64,000 bases of DNA. Origin: Arthrobacter sp. PsM3. Lineage in GTDB: Bacteria > Actinomycetota > Actinomycetes > Actinomycetales > Micrococcaceae. Made by a program: the position numbers and the translations under genes. Below are positions 50,505-59,893 of this stretch, in pieces. A model generated the notes under the pieces. That model had not been told where the DNA came from, did no database searches, and worked only from the letters and a program-made list of their open reading frames with translations. Each line of letters opens with the position of its first letter. The stretch's first letter is position 1. The stretch covers positions 62,001 to 126,000 of the forward strand of contig NZ_JARUXE010000002.1 of the NCBI RefSeq assembly GCF_030433895.1, read 5' to 3'.

Positions 50505-52256
50505 TCAACGCAGCGGAACGATGTCCTCGACGCCCAGTCGTGCTGCGTCAGCGGATTCGTCGTCCGGCTGCTCCTGGCTGAGCCGTTCGGCGTCGACCCT
50601 GGCCAGGTAATGCTTGATCTCGCCCTCACGCTGCGCATCGCTCCAGCCGAGGACATCTCCCATCAGTTTAGCTACTACCGGCGCGGCGGACACACCGCGG
50701 TCCCAGGCCTCGATGGAAATCCGGGTCCGGCGGGTCAGCACGTCCTGCACGTGGCGCGCGCCCTCGTGGGTGGCGGCGTAGACGGCTTCGGCGGCAAGGT
50801 AGTCGTCTGCGCCGGGCAGCGGCTCGGCCAGTTCCGGGTTCCCCGCGATGAGAGCCAGCACCTCCGGGGCCATCGAACCGTACCTGTTGAGCAGGTGTTC
50901 GATCCGGGCGACGTGGACGCCGGTCTCCTCGGCCATCCGGTTCCGTTTGTTCCAGGCGGCCTTGAATCCGCTGGCACCCAGCAGCGGGATGGATTCCGTG
51001 CAGCTCGGCGGGACGCGTTCGTCCATGCTGCGGGTCGCCTCGTCCACCGCGTCCTTGGCCATGACCCGGTAGGTGGTCCATTTGCCGCCGGCCACCACGA
51101 CGAGTCCGGGGACGGGGTGGGCCACCACGTGCTCGCGGGAGAGTTTGGCGGTGGAGTCGTTTTCCCCGGCCAGCAGCGGGCGCAGCCCGGCGTAGACGCC
51201 TTCGACGTCCTCACGGGTCAGCGGGCGTTTCAGGACCTTGTTCACATGCTCCAGGATGTAGTCGATGTCCTTGCTCGACGCGGCGGGGTGGGCCTTGTCG
51301 AGGTGCCAGTCGGTGTCGGTGGTGCCGATGATCCAGTGCCGGCCCCAGGGGATGACAAAAAGGACGGACTTTTCGGTCCGCAGGATCAGCCCCACGGTCG
51401 ACTGGAACCGGTCCCGGGGCACCACGAGGTGGATGCCCTTGGAGGCACGGACCTTCAGCTGGCCCCGGTCGGTGACCATCGCCTGGGTCTCGTCGGTCCA
51501 GACCCCGGTGGCGTTGATGACCTGCTTCGCCTTGATGTTGAACCTGGAACCGTCCTCGTGGTTGACCACCTTGGCACCCACCACGCGTTCGCCCTCCCGC
51601 AGGAAATCGACCACGGACATCTGGTTCACCGCGTGCGCCCCGTAGTAGGCCGCAGTGCGGATCAGGTTGGCGCAGTACTTGGCGTCGTCGACCTGGCCGT
51701 CGTAGTACCGGATGGAACCGACGAAGGCGTCGTCCTTAAGGCTCGGCGCGGCCCGAAGGGTCCCCCTGCGGCTCAGGTGCTTGTGGAACGGCACGCCCCG
51801 GCGCTGACCGGTGGAAATGGACATGGCGTCGTACAGGGCAATGCCGGCGCCCACGTAGGGCCGTTCGAAGAAGGGCTTGGTGAGCGGGTACAGGAACGGA
51901 ACCGGCCGGGCGAGGTGCGGGGCGAGCGCCGAGAGGATCAGCCCGCGTTCGTGCAGCGCCTCCTTGACCAGGGCGAAGTCGAGCATCTCCAGGTAGCGGA
52001 GTCCGCCGTGGATGAGCTTCGAGGAGCGCGAGGAGGTGCCCGCGGCCCAGTCGTTGGCCTCGACAATCCCGACGCTCAGGCCGCGCGTGACTGCGTCCAG
52101 GGCGGCGCCGGTGCCGACGATCCCTCCGCCGACTATCAGGATGTCGAGTTCCTTGCCCGGGCTGGTGGTGCCCCTGAGCACCGCCAGTGAAGCTTCGCGT
52201 TCCGCAGGCCCAAGGGCACCGCCGGCCTTGGGAGAGCCACCGGGAAAACTGTTCAT
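50505..52256 (-). CDS. glpD: Aerobic glycerol-3-phosphate dehydrogenase
   Basis: This 583-residue FAD enzyme oxidises sn-glycerol-3-phosphate to dihydroxyacetone phosphate at the membrane. The N-terminal dinucleotide motif DILIVGGGIVGTGAALDAV and the family signature TSSRSSKLIHGGLRYLE are present, with the C-terminal GlpD region (ARSMDERVPPSC and later helices). The Arg-Tyr-Asp-like active region lies near FHKHLSRRG. The gene is followed by an orphan EIIA gene. Confidence 0.94.
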   Translation of the reverse strand: MNSFPGGSPKAGGALGPAEREASLAVLRGTTSPGKELDILIVGGGIVGTGAALDAVTRGLSVGIVEANDWAAGTSSRSSKLIHGGLRYLEMLDFALVKEALHERGLILSALAPHLARPVPFLYPLTKPFFERPYVGAGIALYDAMSISTGQRRGVPFHKHLSRRGTLRAAPSLKDDAFVGSIRYYDGQVDDAKYCANLIRTAAYYGAHAVNQMSVVDFLREGERVVGAKVVNHEDGSRFNIKAKQVINATGVWTDETQAMVTDRGQLKVRASKGIHLVVPRDRFQSTVGLILRTEKSVLFVIPWGRHWIIGTTDTDWHLDKAHPAASSKDIDYILEHVNKVLKRPLTREDVEGVYAGLRPLLAGENDSTAKLSREHVVAHPVPGLVVVAGGKWTTYRVMAKDAVDEATRSMDERVPPSCTESIPLLGASGFKAAWNKRNRMAEETGVHVARIEHLLNRYGSMAPEVLALIAGNPELAEPLPGADDYLAAEAVYAATHEGARHVQDVLTRRTRISIEAWDRGVSAAPVVAKLMGDVLGWSDAQREGEIKHYLARVDAERLSQEQPDDESADAARLGVEDIVPLR

Positions 52257-52330
52257 GTCACGCCTCCATCAGCATCATCGCTCGTAGTGCACCACACTAC
52301 TTCCAACTCCCCCGGATGGGCAGGGGGCTT

Positions 52331-53467
52331 TCAGTTGCCGGCGTAGGGCGAGACCACGACGTCGACCCGCTGGAATTCCTTCAGGTCCGAATAGCCGGTG
52401 GTCGCCATGGAACGGCGCAGCGCACCGATCAGGTTGGACGTCCCGTTGGTGTGGTGGCCCGGCCCGAAGAGAACCTCCTCGAGGGCTCCGACGGTGCCAA
52501 CGTTGACCCTGTCGCCGCGGGGAAGTTCAAGGTGGTGCGCCTCCTGGCCCCAGTGCCAGCCCTTGCCCGGCGCTTCTTCGGCGCGGGCGAGGGCACTGCC
52601 CAGCATGACCGCGTCGGCGCCCATGGCGATCGCCTTGACGATGTCACCGGAGGAGCCCATACCGCCGTCGGCGATCACGTGGACGTAGCGTCCGCCGGAC
52701 TCATCCATATAGTCGCGGCGGGCAGCGGCGACGTCGGAGATGGCGGAGGCCATCGGCGAGTGGATGCCGAGGGCGCGGCGGGTGGTGCTTGTGGCCCCGC
52801 CGCCGAAGCCGACCAGCACGCCGGCGGCACCGGTGCGCATGAGGTGCAGTGCCGGTGTGTAGCCGGCGGCCCCGCCGACGATCACGGGGACGTCGAGTTC
52901 GTAGATGAACTGCTTGAGGTTCAGCGGCTCGTGGTCTTTGGAGACGTGCTCGGCCGAGACGGTGGTGCCGCGGATCACGAAGATGTCGACGCCGGCTGCC
53001 ACGACGGTCTTGTAGTGCTCCTGGGTCCGCTGCGGGGTGAGGGAGCCGGCAACGGTGACGCCCGCGGCGCGGATCTCCGCGAGCCTGGTGGTGATCAGCT
53101 CCGGCTGGATCGGCGCCTGGTAGAGCTCCTGCATCCGGCGCGTGACGGCCGGGCTGTTGGTCTCGTCCTGGAGCGCGCCGATCTGGTCGAGTACGGCCTG
53201 CGGGTCCTCATACCGGGTCCAGAGGCCTTCGAGGTCGAGGACGCCGAGTCCGCCGAGCCGGCCAAGCGCGATCACCGTCTCCGGCGACATGGCCGAATCC
53301 ATCGGCGCCGCGATGACCGGCATGTCGAACTTGTAGGCGTCGATCTGCCAGGCGACGGACACATCCTTGGGGTCACGGGTACGTCGGTTGGGGACGATCG
53401 CAATGTCATCCAGGGAGTAGGCACGACGCCCACGCTTGCCACGGCCAATTTCAATCTCGTAAGTCAC
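52331..53467 (-). CDS. GuaB3-type IMPDH-related protein
   Basis: This 378-residue TIM-barrel protein belongs to the GuaB3 family found beside GuaB in actinobacteria. It has the IMPDH-like start RGKRGRRAYSLDDIAIVPNR and a phosphate-binding DGGMGSSGDIVKAIAMGADA, but no CBS domains. The IMPDH active-site Cys loop (GSICTT) is replaced by GGGATSTTRRALG, so it is unlikely to be a normal IMP dehydrogenase. Its function is not established; it may bind or regulate purine nucleotides. It lies between glpD and the WXG100-like cassette. Confidence 0.87.
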   Translation of the reverse strand: MTYEIEIGRGKRGRRAYSLDDIAIVPNRRTRDPKDVSVAWQIDAYKFDMPVIAAPMDSAMSPETVIALGRLGGLGVLDLEGLWTRYEDPQAVLDQIGALQDETNSPAVTRRMQELYQAPIQPELITTRLAEIRAAGVTVAGSLTPQRTQEHYKTVVAAGVDIFVIRGTTVSAEHVSKDHEPLNLKQFIYELDVPVIVGGAAGYTPALHLMRTGAAGVLVGFGGGATSTTRRALGIHSPMASAISDVAAARRDYMDESGGRYVHVIADGGMGSSGDIVKAIAMGADAVMLGSALARAEEAPGKGWHWGQEAHHLELPRGDRVNVGTVGALEEVLFGPGHHTNGTSNLIGALRRSMATTGYSDLKEFQRVDVVVSPYAGN

Positions 53468-53657
53468 TGCTCTAGGTTATCCCAGCCGCGCCACCGGCCA
53501 CGGACCCGGCGGGACCGTGGAGCCGGAATGTGCCCGGGACTGCAGCGGGGGACATGACATGGGCAGCGGTGCCCATGGCAGCCGCCCGCAGAATCCCATA
53601 GCCTGAGGGAAAAGGTCCTCGCCGAGTGCCCTTACCCCACTCCTAGGAGGACCACCC

Positions 53658-54521
53658 ATGGCCCCTGGCCTCTACGGCGCCGATATTGAACAGTTGCGGT
53701 CACTTTCAAAATCCATGGGACTCTCCGGATCGCGCCTGTCGGACACCGAACACAGGATCAACGGCCTGGTCGCCAGCACTGCATGGAAGGGCGCCGACGC
53801 GGAGCGCTTCCGGATCGAGTGGACCGGCACTTTGCGCCCCAAGCTCAACCAAGCGACGCGGTCCCTGATCGATGCCTCCAAACTCCTTCTCACGCAGGCC
53901 GATGAGCAGCAGGAGGCCAGCACGCAGGGTGGCGGCGCAGGTTCCGGGCCCGGCGGGACGGCACATCCCGGTACCGCCGGAGACAGCCCTCCCACCGGAC
54001 TGGAAGGCATCGTCTCCGGAGCCGGAAGCTCGCCATGGTGGGCCGCCAATGGGGCAGTCACCGGCGCCGGCCTCTACGCGGACGATCTGCTGGCCACCAT
54101 GGCCAAGGGCGGGCTCGTCACCAAACTGACCAACTGGCCCATGCTCAGCGCACAGTACGGCCAGGCCGCCGAGGCCGGGTACGTCCGGGGAACCCAGCTT
54201 CTCAACGGGACATCCATGCTGGGACGCCTTTCCGGCGGATTGGGCGTAGTTACCGGTGGGATACAGCTGACGCAGGGATTGTCCACCGGCAACACCGGGA
54301 TGGCGATCGACGGCGGCATCTCCACCGTCCTTGCGGCCGGGAGCTTCATCCCAGGAGCCGGACCCTTCTTCGCTGTTGCCGGCATCGCGTGGGGCGGCTT
54401 GGGCCTGCTGGCGGGCAACCTTGGCTACGGTTCCGCCTCGGAGATGATCGGGGATGCCGCCGAAGACACAGCCGATGCCGTGGCCGACGGCGCCAAGAAG
54501 GTCTGGGGCTGGCTCACCTGA
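53658..54521 (+). CDS. WXG100-like protein with glycine-zipper C-terminal region
   Basis: This 287-residue protein has an N-terminal ~90-residue helical hairpin with Trp43-Lys-Gly45 (ASTAWKGADAERFRIEW), the pattern of WXG100/ESAT-6-like type VII substrates. A Gly/Ser/Thr/Gln linker (~90-120) leads into a Gly/Ala-rich hydrophobic domain (VVTGGIQLTQGLSTGNTG, AAGSFIPGAGPFFAVAGIAW) that could insert into a membrane. AGGAGG seven bases upstream gives a strong start. It heads a plus-strand group of four genes. The exporter itself is not in the window. Whether it is an effector is inferred. Confidence 0.7.
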   Translation: MAPGLYGADIEQLRSLSKSMGLSGSRLSDTEHRINGLVASTAWKGADAERFRIEWTGTLRPKLNQATRSLIDASKLLLTQADEQQEASTQGGGAGSGPGGTAHPGTAGDSPPTGLEGIVSGAGSSPWWAANGAVTGAGLYADDLLATMAKGGLVTKLTNWPMLSAQYGQAAEAGYVRGTQLLNGTSMLGRLSGGLGVVTGGIQLTQGLSTGNTGMAIDGGISTVLAAGSFIPGAGPFFAVAGIAWGGLGLLAGNLGYGSASEMIGDAAEDTADAVADGAKKVWGWLT

Positions 54522-54573
54522 GCGCCCACCTTCCCTAGACTAAGAACCGAGACCTGTCGCCCGAAAGGCTGCT

Positions 54574-55197
54574 ATGACCACTCAAGACGACGCACCCCTG
54601 CTCATCACCGAACACGAACTGATTGCCTTGATCGCTTTGGCGGGCACCAGCGGGGCCCTCAAATGCCAGCGCATGTTCAGGCTCGACCACGCCGCCGGCG
54701 CACCCCTGGAGCAGGCCGGCGTGGCCACGCTCCTGGAACGTGGGCTCATGACAATCGAGGGAGAAGGTCTCCTTCCGGCCGGTCCCGCCACCAGCGTCAC
54801 CGCCGCCCTGGCGGGTTCGGACGCCTGGCTGGAAATCGCGTTGGTCACTCCCAAGGCTGAACACGTCTATTTCCTCTTCGGTTCCGCCGATGGCGCCCTG
54901 ATCCTCAGCCTCAGCAAATACGGCGTGCACGAACTGCGCCCGCTCACCAACGCTGACGGCATGTTCACTACTGCCATCGAGATGGTGAATTTCTACCTCG
55001 GCACCGCACCCGACGGCCGGCCGGCCGCGGGCACGCTCCGCAGGCACCTTGCCGACGACTCATTCCGCGCCGTCCACGTCAAAGCGGGATCGGATGGTTC
55101 CCTTGAGCTGCGCGAAGGCGAGGGTGAGGACCTCCCCGCCACTGCCCTGCTTCCGGAAGACCTGGAACAGCGACTGCGCAAGGGGCTGGGTCTGTAG
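54574..55197 (+). CDS. Hypothetical partner protein, possibly EspG/SUKH-like fold
   Basis: This 207-residue soluble protein starts LLITEHELIALIALAGTSGA and contains a two-sided alpha/beta pattern (AWLEIALVTPKAEHVYFLFG, ALILSLSKYGVHELRPL). It has no signal or membrane helix. The shape recalls EspG-like chaperones or immunity proteins that follow WXG100-like secreted proteins, but I do not recognise a definite family. GAAAGG lies upstream of the ATG. It is 52 bases after the WXG100-like gene and six bases before the next gene. Confidence 0.65.
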   Translation: MTTQDDAPLLITEHELIALIALAGTSGALKCQRMFRLDHAAGAPLEQAGVATLLERGLMTIEGEGLLPAGPATSVTAALAGSDAWLEIALVTPKAEHVYFLFGSADGALILSLSKYGVHELRPLTNADGMFTTAIEMVNFYLGTAPDGRPAAGTLRRHLADDSFRAVHVKAGSDGSLELREGEGEDLPATALLPEDLEQRLRKGLGL

Positions 55198-55203
55198 TCC
55201 GAC

Positions 55204-55851
55204 ATGAGCCTTCCAACTCCTTTCCCCGCCGGCCAGCCTGCGCATCCCCTTGATTACTGGACTTCTCCGGAGCTGGCACGGGTCAGTCCACCCAACGCAC
55301 CCTCCCGTTTGCGGCAGTTGGCTGATGCCCAGGGCACCCTTGCCGCGGCCTGGAGCAGCGCCATCGGATCCGGGCCCCTCCTGCTCCTGACCGGTGGCTT
55401 CGTCTCGGCCATGTCAGGCAACCCCGCCTGGGTCTTGATCCTGGGCTTGCTGGGCGTTGCTTTGACGGTGCTGGGCCTGGTCTCCTGGAGGCGGGTACGT
55501 GGCACACTGCCGAATACCAACAGGCTCCTCATTGCCCGCGGCCCGGGGTCGGCGCGCGGCGGCGTCATGATGGTGGCCGTCCTGGCCATCATTCTGGGCT
55601 GCATTCTGGCCACCGCTTTCCCCGGGATCGCTTCCCGGGGAACTGCGACGCTGGCCGCGGTGAGCGGCGCGTATGTACTCTTCGTGGCTCTCCTGGCAGC
55701 CTTTATCCTCATCCCGTCCGTAGTCCTGGGACGGGCCCGGCAGTCCTTCCGGCGAAGGATCCACACGGACCCGGGGCTCCGCACCGCGGTGGAGGGCGAT
55801 CTGGCCATGTGGCGCGACCCACAGGGCAACGCGGGTTACGGCCCCCTGTAA
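55204..55851 (+). CDS. Hypothetical membrane protein of the WXG cassette
   Basis: This 215-residue protein has four hydrophobic segments in two pairs (SGPLLLLTGGFVSAMSG with WVLILGLLGVALTVLGLVSW; GGVMMVAVLAIILGCILATA with AYVLFVALLAAFILIPSVVL) and a polar N-terminus. No family is recognised. It starts six bases after the previous stop, so it is in the same operon. A membrane partner, immunity or anchoring role is possible only by context. Confidence 0.6.
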   Translation: MSLPTPFPAGQPAHPLDYWTSPELARVSPPNAPSRLRQLADAQGTLAAAWSSAIGSGPLLLLTGGFVSAMSGNPAWVLILGLLGVALTVLGLVSWRRVRGTLPNTNRLLIARGPGSARGGVMMVAVLAIILGCILATAFPGIASRGTATLAAVSGAYVLFVALLAAFILIPSVVLGRARQSFRRRIHTDPGLRTAVEGDLAMWRDPQGNAGYGPL

Positions 55852-55885
55852 AGGACTGCAGGCAGGAGTCCTACGGGGTGACGCC

Positions 55886-56314
55886 ATGGTGGAACTGCCT
55901 TCCGGCCACCGGATCCCGCTGGCCCCGGCCGCCGAGATCAGCGAGTTTATCGCTGCCGTCTACAACTTTGACGAGACCCGCGTGCTGGACATCAACCCGC
56001 TCGCGGCCCGGCTCAGCGCCGGGGTCCGCACCGCAGGCTCCGCGAAGGGCGGGCGGCAGGAGTATTACGGGGTCACCGATCTGCACCGCATCGATTCGGC
56101 GAGCGTCGGCTGGGGCGGCGGCGACGCCGGGTCCCTGTCCGCCATCCGGCCCGCCGTCGCGTTTGGTTTCAGCAGCGTTCCCCGGGAGCCCAGCCTGGCG
56201 CGGGTAAGGACAACCGTGGTCCGGGCGGCAGCCGGCAGCGGAAGCCAGCCCGGGCCTCCTCAGACCCCCTCTGCGTCGTCCACGGCGAGCTGGGATTCGA
56301 ACATCCGGAAGTAG
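55886..56314 (+). CDS. Hypothetical protein overlapping the ABC gene end
   Basis: This 142-residue ORF starts MVELPSGHRIPLAPAAEISE and contains ARLSAGVRTAGSAKGG and DLHRIDSASVGWGGGDAG. Its last 18 codons overlap the convergent ABC transporter gene and may not be native. No family is recognised, and the ribosome binding site is weak. The stretch GGCAGGAGTCCTACGGGGT at its start resembles GGCAGGAGTATTACGGGGT inside it, a small internal duplication. Confidence 0.45.
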   Translation: MVELPSGHRIPLAPAAEISEFIAAVYNFDETRVLDINPLAARLSAGVRTAGSAKGGRQEYYGVTDLHRIDSASVGWGGGDAGSLSAIRPAVAFGFSSVPREPSLARVRTTVVRAAAGSGSQPGPPQTPSASSTASWDSNIRK

Positions 56315-58101
56315 CGGCCGCGCAGGGCCACCAGTTCCTTGTGGGTGCCCTGCTCCGCGATCCGGCCGTCCTCGAGCATGTAGACGACGTCCGCCTTCTC
56401 GATGGTGGCGAGCCGGTGGCTGATGGCGATGATGGTGCTGCTGCGGTCGGCGAAGAGCCGGGTGAAGATCCGGTGCTCCGCGAGCGCGTCGATGGCCGAG
56501 GTCGGCTCGTCCATGACCATGAACGGGGCATTGCGGTAGAAGTTCCGGGCCATCGCGAGCCGCTGCCACTGCCCGCCGGACAGCCCGCTCCCCTTCCGTC
56601 CACGCGGATCCTCCATCCAGTTGCTGACGTGGTTGTCCAGGCCGTTGGGCAGTTTGTTGATGAACTCCAGGGCCTCCGCGTCGGCCGCGGCGCGGCGGAT
56701 CCGCCCGTCGTCTCGCGGTGCATCGACGTCGCCGAAGAAGATGTTCTCCGCCGCGGTGGCGAACTCGTACTTCAGGAACTCCTGGCTGAGCACCGCCAGA
56801 TGGCGGTGCCAGGACTTCACGTCGACGGCGGCGAGGTCGACGCCGTCGAGCAGCACCTGCCCGGAGTCCGGGCGGTAGAGCCCGGCGAGGATCCGGATCA
56901 GGGTGGACTTGCCGGCGCCGTTCTCGCCCACGACGGCGACGTGCTGGCCTTCGCGGATGGTCAGCGAGATTCCCCTGATGACCTCCAGTTCGCTGCCCGT
57001 GTAGGTGAAGCGGATGTCGCGCAGTTCCACGGTGGTGGGCGCCTGCAGCAGCGGCGGCGCGTGGTCGGAGTGCACCGGCAGCGCCATGAAGAGCTCGTAG
57101 TCCTTGAGGTTCGCGAGGTCCTCGTCGATGGAGCTCAGGGAAGAGACGAGGCTGTTGGCGGTGGACAGGGCCCGGCTGACGATCTGCTGGACGTAGAGGA
57201 ACTGCCCCACCGGCTGGGCCCGGGCGATGATCTGCCCGACCACCCAGATCAGCGACACGACCTCCGCGCCGTACTGCAGGGCATCGGCGGCGAGCTGTTT
57301 GGGGATGTAGCGCTTCTGGAAATCCAGCCGCCGGCGCTCGTCCGCGTCGCGCAGCCGGGAGCGGAGCCCCATCAGGTACCCGACGATCCCGTAGAGGCGC
57401 ATCTCGGCGATGTGCTGCGGGCGCAGGAGGTTGGTCTCGATCATCCTGCGCTGCCGGCGGGAGTCGATCTGGGTGTTCCAGTGCGCGATCTGCTCGCGGG
57501 AGAGCTTGAACTGCAGGTAGACGCTGGGCACGATTGCCACGAGCACGATCACGGCAATCCACCAGCTGACCAGCAGCAGCGCCCCGATCGCGAGGAGCAC
57601 CGAGACCAGCTGCGTGAAGATCGCGGCGATCCGGTCCAGGACCCGGGCGTAGGAATCGGAGAAACGCTTGGCCCGGTCGTACAGGTCCACGGTTTCTTTG
57701 TCGTCGTAGCGCCAGAAATCCAGCGCCAGGAAGCGTTCGTACATCAGGTCGCCCACGATCGCGCCGACCTTGAAGCTCATGAGCTGCTGGATGTAGCGGT
57801 CCACGCTGCTGAAGGCGCCCCAGAACAGCCCCAGCGCGGCCGTGATGATGACGTAGACAATCGCCTGCTGCCCTGCCACGGCGTTGCCCGCATAGGCGGC
57901 CGCGAGGGCCGTGGTGGTCAGGGAGGCGTAGTAGGTGGTGACCAGCGGCAGCAGCGCCGAAATCAGCGAGCCGGCAACTTTCATCACGACGGCGGCGGGC
58001 GAGGCCCGGAAGCTGACGCGCAGCACCTGCGCCACGGCCCGGGCGTAGGGCCTTAGCGCCAGTTTGCGCTTCGGCTCACGCGCGGGCAGGAGTTCGGACA
58101 T
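56260..58101 (-). CDS. ABC transporter, fused permease and ATPase
   Basis: This 613-residue half-transporter has about five to six N-terminal membrane helices and a C-terminal ABC domain with Walker A VGENGAGKSTLI, signature GLSGGQWQRLAMARN, Walker B FMVMDEPTSAID and the H-loop IAISHRLATIE. It resembles exporters of lipids, peptides or drugs (MsbA-like homodimers). The substrate is unknown. Its start is ATG at 58101. It is convergent with the WXG cassette and lies downstream of guaB on the same strand. Confidence 0.88.
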   Translation of the reverse strand: MSELLPAREPKRKLALRPYARAVAQVLRVSFRASPAAVVMKVAGSLISALLPLVTTYYASLTTTALAAAYAGNAVAGQQAIVYVIITAALGLFWGAFSSVDRYIQQLMSFKVGAIVGDLMYERFLALDFWRYDDKETVDLYDRAKRFSDSYARVLDRIAAIFTQLVSVLLAIGALLLVSWWIAVIVLVAIVPSVYLQFKLSREQIAHWNTQIDSRRQRRMIETNLLRPQHIAEMRLYGIVGYLMGLRSRLRDADERRRLDFQKRYIPKQLAADALQYGAEVVSLIWVVGQIIARAQPVGQFLYVQQIVSRALSTANSLVSSLSSIDEDLANLKDYELFMALPVHSDHAPPLLQAPTTVELRDIRFTYTGSELEVIRGISLTIREGQHVAVVGENGAGKSTLIRILAGLYRPDSGQVLLDGVDLAAVDVKSWHRHLAVLSQEFLKYEFATAAENIFFGDVDAPRDDGRIRRAAADAEALEFINKLPNGLDNHVSNWMEDPRGRKGSGLSGGQWQRLAMARNFYRNAPFMVMDEPTSAIDALAEHRIFTRLFADRSSTIIAISHRLATIEKADVVYMLEDGRIAEQGTHKELVALRGRYFRMFESQLAVDDAEGV

Positions 58102-58138
58102 GCCTCCAGCCTAGGACACCCGCCTGCCCATCCAGCTA

Positions 58139-58180
58139 GCAGCACGGGCCGTTATGGGGGTCCAAAACGGCCCCTGCTGC
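58139..58180. repeat. Near-perfect 15-bp palindrome between guaB and the ABC gene
   Basis: GCAGCACGGGCCGTT (58139-58153) is inverted at 58166-58180 with one mismatch and a 12-base loop. It lies 21 bases after the guaB stop. It may serve as a terminator without a T-run or be another intergenic palindrome. Confidence 0.55.
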
Positions 58181-58201
58181 GGGTGAGCCGGGCGGCGCGG
58201 T

Positions 58202-59743
<1,542 letters not shown>

Positions 59744-59773
59744 TCACGGGTAGGGGTTGCAGCAGATGACCAG

Positions 59774-59789
59774 CCCGTCATTACGGGCA
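59774..59789. promoter_or_regulatory. Small dyad upstream of guaB
   Basis: GCCCGT (59774-59779) pairs with ACGGGC (59784-59789) around CATT, about 60 bases before the guaB start. It could be part of the 5' leader or an operator; no known regulator motif is recognised. The rest of the 59714-59893 gap shows nothing else I can support. Confidence 0.3.
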
Positions 59790-59893
59790 TGGCCTGTGCA
59801 GAAGTGTTGAATAAATACTAGAACCTTGGCGGCGATCCCCATATTCCGGGGCAGTAATGTGAGCAACGGCACCGGCCGGGTGACGCCGCCGGG

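Noticed and set aside
50055-53557. Long plus-strand frames opposite glpD and guaB3
   Set aside because: Antisense shadows of highly conserved enzymes, no start signals, no recognisable domain.
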